From NCBI RefSeq assembly GCF_014193695.1, contig NZ_JACHZR010000002.1, forward strand, positions 620,001-684,000: a DNA stretch of 64,000 nt. Reading direction: 5' to 3'. The position numbers were made by a program, and so were the translations under genes. The notes beneath the pieces are model-generated. The model did not search any database and was not told the origin of the DNA. It worked only from the letters and a program-made list of their open reading frames with translations. Below are positions 44,277-52,027 of the stretch, piece after piece. The number at the start of each line of letters is the position of its first letter. The first letter of the stretch is position 1. Source of the DNA: Rhizobium sp. BK316 (GTDB lineage Bacteria; Pseudomonadota; Alphaproteobacteria; Rhizobiales; Rhizobiaceae).

Positions 44277-44516
44277 ATGTCCATTTCTGTTCAGAACATA
44301 GAGGAATCGACCGCTGTTTCCCCGATCGACGTGGCAGCTGCGGTTAAGGGCGCGCGCAGTGCGGTTGGCTACAGCATTGAAGATCTCGCAGTGACCTGCG
44401 GTCTGGCCAATGGCGAAATCCTCGAAATCGAAAATGGCGAAAGTGCCGATCCGGCAAAGCTGAGGCGTATTGCTGCAGCCCTGCAGGTTCCGATTTCCGC
44501 CTTTTTGCATATCTGA
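44277..44516 (+). CDS. Small XRE-type helix-turn-helix protein
   Basis: A 79-residue protein. The ATG at 44277 has AAGGAG six bases upstream; the frame is open further 5' but without a start signal. The C-terminal half is a Cro/CI HTH (GYSIEDLAVTCGLANGEILE, IENGESADPAKLRRIAAALQ). There is no effector domain. It could be a stand-alone regulator, perhaps an antitoxin-like protein, but no toxin partner is adjacent. Confidence 0.75.
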   Translation: MSISVQNIEESTAVSPIDVAAAVKGARSAVGYSIEDLAVTCGLANGEILEIENGESADPAKLRRIAAALQVPISAFLHI

Positions 44517-44629
44517 CGAGGCGACAGGGCCGATCGGCATTTTCTGATCGGCCGTCGTCCCCTTTTTACGGGACATGGTTGGAACTCTTGCGCCTCCCGC
44601 GCCGTTCAACGGTCGACGGGAGTATGTGT

Positions 44630-45067
44630 ATGTCCAAGACCCTTCTTTACGGCGCAACCAAGATCGATGAGACGAATGCCGCCTATGCGGCTGTCGCAAG
44701 TCTCGAACAGTTCCAATGGAAGAACCGCGTCTTCATTGTGATTGCCGATCGGGACAATTCCCGCGCCGCCCGTCAGGAAAACCAGCTGCTTGCCGATCGC
44801 GTCGCTCTTGAGGAACGGGATATGGTTATTCTCAGGCTTGCCGGATCGAGCATAAAGCCGCTCTTCGGAAGCGGCGATGGGCTGAACGGCGAGGCGCTCC
44901 GACAGGAGCTGGACGCGCCGGACACAGGCGAATTTGCAGCCTTCCTGCTTGGCAAGGATGGCACCGTGAAGCTGAAGGCCAGCGAGCCAATCAGCGCAGG
45001 CGAACTTTTCGCCATCATCGACAGCATGCCGGTGCGCGCTGCCGAAGCCGTCAGGCAAGACCAGTAA
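44630..45067 (+). CDS. DUF4174-type small protein
   Basis: A 145-residue soluble protein. The segment FQWKNRVFIVIADRDNS, followed by ALEERDMVILRL, fits the DUF4174 pattern (a thioredoxin-like alpha/beta fold without CxxC). The ATG at 44630 is preferred since GGGAG is seven bases upstream; an ATG two codons earlier overlaps that ribosome site. Function unknown. A short Pro-rich gene follows after 30 bases. Confidence 0.75.
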   Translation: MSKTLLYGATKIDETNAAYAAVASLEQFQWKNRVFIVIADRDNSRAARQENQLLADRVALEERDMVILRLAGSSIKPLFGSGDGLNGEALRQELDAPDTGEFAAFLLGKDGTVKLKASEPISAGELFAIIDSMPVRAAEAVRQDQ

Positions 45068-45097
45068 TTCAATATTGCACTCGTAAAGGAGCCGGCC

Positions 45098-45268
45098 ATG
45101 TCCGTCCCGAACGAACCTATCCCCGACCAGCCGCCGATGCCCCCGCCAGGCTGGAAGCCGGAGCCGCCGATCAAGGAGCCGGAACCTGATCGCCTGCCGG
45201 ATGAAACGCCGCTTCCCAATCCTGATGAGAACGAGGAACCGGCAAGGCATCTGGAAAACCATTTTTAG
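45098..45268 (+). CDS. 56-residue proline-rich acidic peptide
   Basis: A short gene with an excellent ribosome site (AAAGGAG, 6 bases upstream). The product is about one third Pro and rich in Glu and Asp (for example PDQPPMPPPGWKPEPPIKEP), and so is probably disordered. There is no signal peptide or membrane helix. It is likely co-transcribed with the DUF4174 gene. Its last 4 bases overlap the end of the convergent LysR gene. Function unknown. Confidence 0.55.
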   Translation: MSVPNEPIPDQPPMPPPGWKPEPPIKEPEPDRLPDETPLPNPDENEEPARHLENHF

Positions 45269-46149
45269 AGGAAGATCTGCCTTTCCTCATCGACGAGTTC
45301 CCGAAGGAAGTCGATGACGCTGCGCACGCGCACCAGATCGCGCGCGCTTTCGTGATAGGTCGTCCAGTAGGCGCGCCGGATGGATACCAGCGGCAGGATG
45401 CGCACCAGTTCCTGGTATTGCCGGGCGATATAGTCGTGCAGGATACCGATGCCGGCGCCGGAGCGCACGGCCTCGGTCTGGCCGATCGCAGTCGAGATCT
45501 CGAACCCCGCATCCCAGCTGCGCATCACCTCGCCAGAGAAATTCAGGGAAGCAGTGAAGATCAGGTCTTCGACATAGCCGATGCGCGGATGGGCCTTCAA
45601 GGCATCGATATCCTCGGGCTTTCCACGCTGCGCCAGATAATCCCCCGATGCGTAGAGGCCGAGCGTATAGTCGGTCAGCTTGGACGAGACGAGCCGTCCC
45701 TGTTCCGGCCGTTCCAGCGTGATGGCGATATCTGCCTCACGCTGAGACAGCGAGAAGGAGCGCGGTACCGGCACGAGCTGGATCTTCAATTCCGGATGGC
45801 GCTCGATCAGCCGGCCCATGCGCGGCGCAAGAAAGGAGACTCCGAACCCATCGGGTGCGCCGACGCGCACCGTTCCGGCAATGGCCGTATCCGTGTGGCC
45901 GAGATTGGCCTGCGCGGCGAGCATTTCCGTTTCCATCCGTTCTGCCGACGCAAGAAAGACTGCGCCTTCGGCGGTCAGTTCGCAGCCATTCGTGCGGCGG
46001 ATGAAAAGCCGCGTTTTCAGCGCCTCTTCCAGTGACGTCAGCCGGCGCGAGAGCGTGGCGTGATTGAGCCCCAGCCTCTTCGACGCAGCGAGAATCTGCC
46101 CGGTGCGGGCGACGGCCAGGAAAATGCGAACGTCATCCCAGTTCATCAC
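45265..46149 (-). CDS. LysR-family transcriptional regulator
   Basis: A 294-residue regulator. The N-terminal HTH is VRIFLAVARTGQILAASKRL with LNHATLSRRLTSLEEALKTR, and an LysR substrate domain follows. Its ATG overlaps the stop of the upstream monooxygenase-like gene (ATGA), so they are one transcription unit facing away from mmsA. It is a candidate regulator of mmsA and of its own operon. Confidence 0.88.
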   Translation of the reverse strand: MMNWDDVRIFLAVARTGQILAASKRLGLNHATLSRRLTSLEEALKTRLFIRRTNGCELTAEGAVFLASAERMETEMLAAQANLGHTDTAIAGTVRVGAPDGFGVSFLAPRMGRLIERHPELKIQLVPVPRSFSLSQREADIAITLERPEQGRLVSSKLTDYTLGLYASGDYLAQRGKPEDIDALKAHPRIGYVEDLIFTASLNFSGEVMRSWDAGFEISTAIGQTEAVRSGAGIGILHDYIARQYQELVRILPLVSIRRAYWTTYHESARDLVRVRSVIDFLRELVDEERQIFL

Positions 46150-46457
46150 TTTGAACGCATCGCAATCGGATCGACGTCGATGAGGGTCAGCGCTCTCACC
46201 ATTCCGGCCGTCTCGATTTTGTATTTAAGGAAATGCGGCGTCTGCAGATGAGCTTCATATGCTTCCCTGTTGGCATAGACTTCGAGGATGCGGATCTTGT
46301 TCGGATGATCCCTGATGGAAACGGCATTCAGCGAAAGCACACCGTCTTCCAGCGCGATGGATGCTTCGATTTCCTCGGTCAGCAGCGCGCGATAAGTTTC
46401 GATCGTCCCCGGATCGATCTCCAGTTCCGCCATCCTGACGACAGGTTTCCCGCTCAT
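46146..46457 (-). CDS. Antibiotic biosynthesis monooxygenase (ABM)-like protein
   Basis: A 103-residue ferredoxin-like-fold protein of the ABM/quinol monooxygenase type. It contains RMAELEIDPGTIETYRALLT near the N-terminus and ILEVYANREAYEAHLQTPHF, with the conserved His. The ATG at 46457 has GGGAGG eight bases upstream; the open frame continues upstream without a start signal. It overlaps the LysR start by 4 bases. It may detoxify an aldehyde- or quinone-type by-product, but this is speculative. Confidence 0.82.
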   Translation of the reverse strand: MSGKPVVRMAELEIDPGTIETYRALLTEEIEASIALEDGVLSLNAVSIRDHPNKIRILEVYANREAYEAHLQTPHFLKYKIETAGMVRALTLIDVDPIAMRSK

Positions 46458-46630
46458 CGGTTCGACCTCCCTTTGACTTGTCCGCGTGCGGCTCCAGTTT
46501 TGATGCAGGAGCGCACGCCAAAGCGAAAGAACTATAATATACGCACAACGGTTGCTTATTCCAGCGCATTGATTTGTGTAAATTGAAGTGCGATTGTTGT
46601 GCCATCCAAAAGAGATCAGGAGGAACACCC

Positions 46631-48127
46631 ATGCGTGAGATTGGTCATTTCATCGGCGGCAAGAAGGTCGCCGGCACCAGCGGCCGCAGCAGCGACGTCT
46701 TCAACCCCGCAACCGGCGAAGTACAGGCAAAGGTCGCGCTCGCAAGCGTCGAGGAACTGCGCGCCGCTGTCGAAAACGCCAAGGCTGCGCAGCCGAAGTG
46801 GGCGGCCACCAACCCGCAGCGCCGCGCCCGCGTCTTCTTCAAGTTCGTCGATCTCCTGAACCAGCACATGGATGAGCTTGCAACGCTGCTCTCCAGCGAG
46901 CATGGCAAGACGGTTGAGGATTCCAAGGGCGATGTCATCCGCGGCCTCGAAGTCTGCGAATTCGTCTGCGGCATCCCGCATCTTGCCAAGGGTGAGTTCA
47001 CCGAAGGTGCCGGCCCGGCGATCGATATGTATTCCATCCGTCAGCCGGTCGGTATCGGCGCCGGCATCACGCCCTTCAACTTCCCGGGCATGATCCCGAT
47101 GTGGATGTTTGCCCCGGCGATCGCCTGCGGCAACGCCTTCATCCTCAAGCCTTCCGAGCGTGATCCGTCTCTGCCGATCCGTCTTGCCGAACTGATGATC
47201 GAGGCCGGTCTGCCGGCTGGCATCCTCAACGTCGTCAACGGCGACAAGACCGCGGTCGACGCGATCCTCACCGATCCCGATATCGGCGCCGTGTCCTTCG
47301 TCGGCTCCACGCCCATTGCCCGCTACGTCTACGGCACGGCTGCGATGAACGGCAAACGCGCCCAGTGCTTCGGCGGCGCCAAGAACCACATGATCATCAT
47401 GCCGGATGCCGATATGGACCAGGCCGTCAACGCCCTGATGGGTGCGGGCTACGGCTCGGCCGGTGAGCGCTGCATGGCCGTCTCGGTTGCCGTACCGGTC
47501 GGCGAGGAAACCGCTAACCGCCTCGTCGAGAAGCTGGTACCGAAGATCGAATCCCTGCGCATCGGTCCTTATACGGACGACAAGGCAGATATGGGTCCGG
47601 TTGTCACCAAGGACGCCTATAACCGCATTCAGGGCCTGATCAACAAGGGCATCGAAGAAGGCGCCAAGCTCGTCGTCGACGGCCGCGATTTCAAGCTGCA
47701 GGGTTACGAGGACGGCTATTTCGTCGGCGGCTGCCTGTTCGACAACGTCACGCCCGAGATGGAGATCTACAAGACGGAAATCTTCGGACCGGTTCTGTCC
47801 GTCGTCCGCGCCCATAATTATGAGGAAGCGCTTTCCTTGCCGATGAAGCACGAATACGGCAACGGTGTCGCGATCTATACCCGTGACGGTGACGCCGCCC
47901 GCGACTTCGCCTCCCGCATCAACATCGGCATGATCGGTATCAACGTTCCGATCCCGGTGCCGCTCGCCTACCACTCCTTCGGCGGCTGGAAGGCTTCGAG
48001 CTTCGGCGACCTGAACCAGCACGGCACGGATTCCATCAAGTTCTGGACCCGCACCAAGACCATCACCGCCCGCTGGCCTTCCGGCATCAAGGGCGATGCC
48101 GAGTTCGTCATGCCGACGATGAAGTAA
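46631..48127 (+). CDS. mmsA: Methylmalonate-semialdehyde dehydrogenase (CoA-acylating)
   Basis: A 498-residue aldehyde dehydrogenase converting (methyl)malonate semialdehyde to propionyl- or acetyl-CoA in valine and inositol breakdown. The catalytic Cys lies in AGERCMAVSVAV. The N-terminal IGHFIGGKKVAGTSGRSSDV and PLAYHSFGGWKASSFGDLNQ are typical of MmsA/IolA. The ATG at 46631 has AGGAGG upstream. It is divergent from the ABM-LysR pair and ends at a strong terminator. Confidence 0.94.
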   Translation: MREIGHFIGGKKVAGTSGRSSDVFNPATGEVQAKVALASVEELRAAVENAKAAQPKWAATNPQRRARVFFKFVDLLNQHMDELATLLSSEHGKTVEDSKGDVIRGLEVCEFVCGIPHLAKGEFTEGAGPAIDMYSIRQPVGIGAGITPFNFPGMIPMWMFAPAIACGNAFILKPSERDPSLPIRLAELMIEAGLPAGILNVVNGDKTAVDAILTDPDIGAVSFVGSTPIARYVYGTAAMNGKRAQCFGGAKNHMIIMPDADMDQAVNALMGAGYGSAGERCMAVSVAVPVGEETANRLVEKLVPKIESLRIGPYTDDKADMGPVVTKDAYNRIQGLINKGIEEGAKLVVDGRDFKLQGYEDGYFVGGCLFDNVTPEMEIYKTEIFGPVLSVVRAHNYEEALSLPMKHEYGNGVAIYTRDGDAARDFASRINIGMIGINVPIPVPLAYHSFGGWKASSFGDLNQHGTDSIKFWTRTKTITARWPSGIKGDAEFVMPTMK

Positions 48128-48154
48128 TGCGAAAGCCACATGAATTTGCAATTT

Positions 48155-48178
48155 GAGGGCCGAGAGGCCCTCTTTTTG
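48155..48178 (+). terminator. Rho-independent terminator of mmsA
   Basis: The stem GAGGGCC/GGCCCTC (48155-48161 with 48166-48172) has a GAGA loop and is followed by TTTTTG. Confidence 0.93.
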
Positions 48179-48245
48179 TTCGATTGCTGGTTGTTAGTTT
48201 CGCCTGTTTTTGCTTCTCAAACCATGTTTACGTGCAAGATGGGGG

Positions 48246-48393
48246 ATGGATCCCCTTGCGATAGCCCGGTTTTTCGAAAAGCTCGAGGACAAGCTTGGAG
48301 ATCATTCCGGAACGAGCATGCTGTCGACACCCGGGAACGCCCGAGCGCCGGCAGGCGATCCTTGATTACGCGAAGAGCCTTGAAGGCCGATAA
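48246..48393 (+). pseudogene. Possible frameshifted remnant of a small gene
   Basis: From the ATG at 48246 one frame reads MDPLAIARFFEKLEDKLGDH then GTSMLSTPG and ends at a TGA (48363-48365). The +1 frame over the last part reads ERRQAILDYAKSLEGR and stops at 48391. Both parts have natural-looking helical composition and join if one extra base is skipped near 48335. No family recognised, and only a weak G-rich ribosome site. It may be a real 39-codon peptide or a decayed gene. Confidence 0.3.
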
Positions 48394-48420
48394 GCCAGCG
48401 GCAATCGGCCTCAGTTAAGC

Positions 48421-48435
48421 TGAATGTGAATTTCA
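48421..48435. promoter_or_regulatory. Iron-responsive operator-like element upstream of rirA
   Basis: TGA-N9-TCA (48421-48423 and 48433-48435) is the core of the iron-rhodo-box bound by RirA. It lies 70 bases before the rirA start, so it could mediate autoregulation. The core is short, so chance occurrence is possible. Confidence 0.4.
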
Positions 48436-48504
48436 TATTTTGGAATTGTTCAAAACTGCGAAAGCCACTATATACGCTTTGTAAAGACGATTCAGGAGAT
48501 TGGC

Positions 48505-48984
48505 ATGCGGTTGACGAAGCAGACCAACTATGCGGTTCGCATGTTGATGTATTGTGCAGCCAATGAAGGACATTTGAGCCGGATTCCGGAAATTGCCAGG
48601 GCATACGGAGTTTCCGAGCTCTTCCTTTTCAAAATTTTGCAGCCGCTCAACAAGGCGGGCCTTGTCGAAACCGTGCGCGGCCGCAATGGCGGTGTGCGCC
48701 TTGGCAAGCCGGCGACCGATATCAGCCTCTTCGACGTGGTGAGGGTTACCGAAGACAGCTTCGCCATGGCGGAATGTTTTGAAGACGGCGCGATCGAGTG
48801 CCCGCTGGTTGACAGCTGCGGCCTGAACTCGGCACTGCGCAAGGCGCTGAATGCTTTTTTCGATGTGCTGACCGAATATTCGATCGACGACCTCGTCAAG
48901 GCGCGGCCGCAGATCAATTTCCTGCTCGGCCTCACCGGCGACCACGATCATCGTAAGCCCGCTGTTCCGGCGCCGGCCGCCTGA
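48505..48984 (+). CDS. rirA: RirA, Rrf2-family iron-sulfur iron-responsive regulator
   Basis: A 159-residue Rrf2 regulator. The winged HTH spans about 1-80 (MRLTKQTNYAVRMLMYCAAN). The three cluster-ligand cysteines are Cys91, Cys99 and Cys105. RirA with an intact Fe-S cluster represses iron-uptake genes in rhizobia when iron is plentiful. The His/Pro/Ala-rich tail (DHDHRKPAVPAPAA) is typical. A terminator follows at about 49012. Confidence 0.95.
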   Translation: MRLTKQTNYAVRMLMYCAANEGHLSRIPEIARAYGVSELFLFKILQPLNKAGLVETVRGRNGGVRLGKPATDISLFDVVRVTEDSFAMAECFEDGAIECPLVDSCGLNSALRKALNAFFDVLTEYSIDDLVKARPQINFLLGLTGDHDHRKPAVPAPAA

Positions 48985-49011
48985 TATCGGAATGCTCTGA
49001 TACCCTCATAG

Positions 49012-49044
49012 ACCACGGTCATTTTCGATGGCCGTGGTTTTTCA
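49012..49044 (+). terminator. Rho-independent terminator of rirA
   Basis: The stem ACCACGG/CCGTGGT (49012-49018 with 49032-49038) extends inward by weaker pairs and is followed by TTTTTC. Confidence 0.85.
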
Positions 49045-49076
49045 TTGGTGCTCACGGACTGTTGATATATCAGGTG

Positions 49077-49096
49077 CCTTGAAACCGTTTTCAAGG
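49077..49096. promoter_or_regulatory. Inverted repeat, possible operator upstream of dppA
   Basis: A perfect CCTTGAAA-N4-TTTCAAGG dyad in the 350-base rirA-dppA gap, 236 bases before dppA. The rest of the gap is AT-rich promoter sequence with no gene. The regulator is unknown. Confidence 0.35.
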
Positions 49097-49331
49097 TCGT
49101 TTCACGACGCGAAATTATACCAAAAGCGACGAGAATCGGATTAAATCTGCCTCAATCTTGCAAATTTTGGCCTATTTTTGACCGAAAATTTCTAAAATTG
49201 CTTTTCTGGAAAAATTTTCTGCGGATCCCGTTGCTTTCAGCAAATAAATATCGTTCCATCGGCCCGGCGATCGGGGTAATGAGCGCCCGATCTCTAAAGA
49301 TCAAAAAAGAACAAACCTGGGAAACGACATC

Positions 49332-50927
49332 ATGAAAAAGTTCTCTGTCCTGCTCGCAGCGACAGCCCTGGCCTCGGTCATGGCTACCGCCGCGTATTCC
49401 AAGACGCTTGTCTATTGCGCCGAAGGATCGCCGGAAGGCTTCGATCCGAGCCTCTACACGGCAGGCACGACCTTCGACGCGTCTTCGCGTACGGTCTATA
49501 GCCGCCTCGTTGAATTCAAGCACGGCGGGACGGAGATCGAGCCGGGTGTCGCTGACAGTTGGACGGTTTCTCCCGACGGCAAGGAATATACCTTCAAGCT
49601 GCATCCCGGCGTGAAGTTCCAGACGACCGACTTCTTCACCCCCTCGCGTGATCTCACCGCCGACGACGTGGTTTTCTCGTTCGAGCGCCAGATCAAGTCG
49701 GACAATCCGTGGAACAAATATGTCGAAGGCGGCTCCTACGAATATGCTGCCGGCATGGGCTTCCCTGACCTCATCAAGTCGATCGAGAAGGTTGACGATC
49801 TGACCGTCAAGTTCACGCTGAACAATCCGGAAGCGCCGTTCCTGGCCGATCTCGCCATGGACTTCGCCTCCATCGTTTCCAAGGAATATGCCGACAAGCT
49901 CGCTGCTGACGGCAAGATGGCTCAGCTCAACCAGCAGCCGCTCGGCACCGGCCCGTTCACTTTCGTTGCCTACCAGACGGATGCCGTCATCCGCTACAAG
50001 GCGAACGAAAGCTACTTCAAGGGCAAGGAAAAGATCGACGATCTCGTTTTCGCGATCACCCCGGACGCCGCTGTCCGTGCCCAGAAGCTGAAGGCCGGCG
50101 AATGCCACCTCGTCCCGTATCCGAACGCTGCTGACGTTGCCGACCTCAAGAAGGATCCGAACCTCACGGTCATGGAACAGGCTGGCCTGAACGTCGGCTT
50201 CCTCGCCTACAACACCCAGCAGGCTCCGTTCGACAAGCCGGAAGTCCGCCGCGCACTGAACATGGCGATCAACAAGCAGGCGATCATCGACGCCGTCTTC
50301 CAGGGCGCCGCCCAGGTTGCGAAGAACCCGATCCCGCCGACCATGTGGTCCTATAATGACAAGATCCAGGACGACAAGTACGATCCGGAAGGTGCCAAGA
50401 AGGCTCTCGAAGCCGCTGGCGTCAAGGACCTGTCGATGAAGGTCTGGGCAATGCCGGTTTCGCGTCCATACATGTTGAACGCTCGCCGCGCCGCCGAACT
50501 GATCCAGGCAGACTTTGCCAAGGTTGGCGTCAACGTCGAGATCGTCACCCATGAATGGGCCGAATACCTGAAGCTCTCCTCCGACACGAAGCGCGATGGC
50601 GCTGTCATCCTCGGCTGGACGGGCGACAACGGCGACCCGGACAACTTCATGGACACGCTGCTCGGCTGTGACGCTGTCGGCGGTAACAACCGCGCTCAGT
50701 GGTGCAACAAGGATTACGACGCTCTGATGACGAAGGCCAAGGAAACGGCTGACGTCGCTGCCCGTACGAAGTTCTACGAAGAAGCACAGGAAATCTTCAA
50801 GAAGGAAGCTCCCTGGGCTCCGCTCGACCACTCGCTGGTCTTCGTTCCGGTCAGCAAGAAGGTGTCGGGCTTCCACATGGACCCGCTCGGCATCCATCGC
50901 TTCGACGGCGTTGATATCGCCGAATAA
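49332..50927 (+). CDS. dppA: DppA-like dipeptide-binding periplasmic protein
   Basis: A 531-residue SBP_bac_5 family protein with a signal peptide (MKKFSVLLAATALASVMATA, cleavage near AYS). The mature start KTLVYCAEGSPEGFDPSLYT is very close to dipeptide-binding DppA proteins, including the conserved Cys pair, one in LLGCDAVGGNNRAQWCN. First gene of dppABCDF. Besides dipeptides, such proteins may carry 5-aminolevulinate or heme precursors, a possible link to the neighbouring rirA, but that is inference. Confidence 0.93.
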   Translation: MKKFSVLLAATALASVMATAAYSKTLVYCAEGSPEGFDPSLYTAGTTFDASSRTVYSRLVEFKHGGTEIEPGVADSWTVSPDGKEYTFKLHPGVKFQTTDFFTPSRDLTADDVVFSFERQIKSDNPWNKYVEGGSYEYAAGMGFPDLIKSIEKVDDLTVKFTLNNPEAPFLADLAMDFASIVSKEYADKLAADGKMAQLNQQPLGTGPFTFVAYQTDAVIRYKANESYFKGKEKIDDLVFAITPDAAVRAQKLKAGECHLVPYPNAADVADLKKDPNLTVMEQAGLNVGFLAYNTQQAPFDKPEVRRALNMAINKQAIIDAVFQGAAQVAKNPIPPTMWSYNDKIQDDKYDPEGAKKALEAAGVKDLSMKVWAMPVSRPYMLNARRAAELIQADFAKVGVNVEIVTHEWAEYLKLSSDTKRDGAVILGWTGDNGDPDNFMDTLLGCDAVGGNNRAQWCNKDYDALMTKAKETADVAARTKFYEEAQEIFKKEAPWAPLDHSLVFVPVSKKVSGFHMDPLGIHRFDGVDIAE

Positions 50928-50942
50928 GAAAAATGATAAACT

Positions 50943-50993
50943 GCCCGGCTGAAACCGGGCTTGACCGGCGGTCAGGTTCCACCTGACCGCCGG
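50943..50993 (+). repeat. Double stem-loop between dppA and dppB
   Basis: Two hairpins occur in sequence: GCCCGG/CCGGGC (50943-50948 with 50955-50960) and a perfect 13-bp stem CCGGCGGTCAGGT/ACCTGACCGCCGG (50965-50977 with 50981-50993). There is no T-run, so they more likely protect the dppA message or attenuate than terminate. Confidence 0.8.
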
Positions 50994-51013
50994 AAACTAT
51001 TGGACAACCTGCT

Positions 51014-52018
51014 ATGTTGCGATTTTTCATCGGGCGCCTCGCGGTCCTGATACCGACCTTCCTAGGCGTTTCGCTCATTGCCTTCTCGTTCATCCGCCTG
51101 CTTCCCGGCGATCCCGTCATGCTGTTGTCGGGCGAACGAACGATGGCACCCGAACGTCACGCCCAGATCATGCATGATCTCGGTTTCGACCGACCCATGT
51201 ATGTGCAGTATTTCGATTATCTCGGCAAAGTGCTGCACGGCGATCTCGGCAGCTCGATCGTCACCAAGCGCCCCGTTCTCGGCGAGTTCTTCACGCTTTT
51301 CCCGGCAACGCTTGAGCTTTCGCTCTGCGCCATCCTCTTGGCAATCCTTCTCGGCGTGCCGGCCGGCGTCTTCGCTGCCGTCAAGCGCGGAACCTGGTTC
51401 GATCAGAGCGTGATGGGCGTCGCCCTGATCGGCTATTCGATGCCGATTTTCTGGTGGGGCCTGCTGCTCATCATCTTCTTCTCCGGCTATCTTGGCTGGA
51501 CGCCCGTTTCCGGCCGCATCTCGCTGATGTATTTCTTCAAACCTGTCACCGGCCTCATGCTGATCGACAGTTTGCTCTCTGGCCAGAAGGGCGCCTTCGC
51601 CTCGGCCGTCAGCTATCTCATCCTGCCGACCGTGGTGCTTGCCACCATTCCGCTTGCCGTCATCGCCCGCCAGACGCGCTCGGCCATGCTCGAAGTGCTG
51701 GGCGAGGATTATGTGCGCACGGCCCGCTCCAAGGGTCTCGCACCACTGCGCGTCGTCGGCGTTCATGCGCTCAGAAACGCCATGATCCCGGTCGTCACCA
51801 CGATCGGCCTGCAGGTCGGCGTGCTGCTCGCAGGCGCCATTCTGACCGAAACGATCTTCTCCTGGCCGGGCATCGGCAAGTGGATGGTCGATGCTGTCTT
51901 CAAGCGCGACTATGCAGTCGTCCAGGGCGGTCTTCTGTTGATTGCCGGCATTATCATGCTGGTGAACCTGATGGTCGACCTGGCTTACGGCTTCATCAAT
52001 CCGCGTATCAGGCACTAG
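51014..52018 (+). CDS. dppB: DppB-like dipeptide ABC transporter permease
   Basis: A 334-residue permease with six membrane segments. The N-terminus MLRFFIGRLAVLIPTFLGVS and the EAA-type loop VRTARSKGLAPLRVVGVHAL (about 235-254) are standard for DppB/OppB. It follows the intercistronic double hairpin and precedes dppC by 9 bases. Confidence 0.94.
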   Translation: MLRFFIGRLAVLIPTFLGVSLIAFSFIRLLPGDPVMLLSGERTMAPERHAQIMHDLGFDRPMYVQYFDYLGKVLHGDLGSSIVTKRPVLGEFFTLFPATLELSLCAILLAILLGVPAGVFAAVKRGTWFDQSVMGVALIGYSMPIFWWGLLLIIFFSGYLGWTPVSGRISLMYFFKPVTGLMLIDSLLSGQKGAFASAVSYLILPTVVLATIPLAVIARQTRSAMLEVLGEDYVRTARSKGLAPLRVVGVHALRNAMIPVVTTIGLQVGVLLAGAILTETIFSWPGIGKWMVDAVFKRDYAVVQGGLLLIAGIIMLVNLMVDLAYGFINPRIRH

Positions 52019-52027
52019 GAGCGGTCC

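Larger units (their letters stand above)
48173..48504. other. Intergenic region before rirA
   Basis: A 332-base stretch between the mmsA terminator and rirA. It contains the possible decayed small gene at 48246-48393, then an AT-rich promoter region with a TGA-N9-TCA element. Nothing else is supported. Confidence 0.4.
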
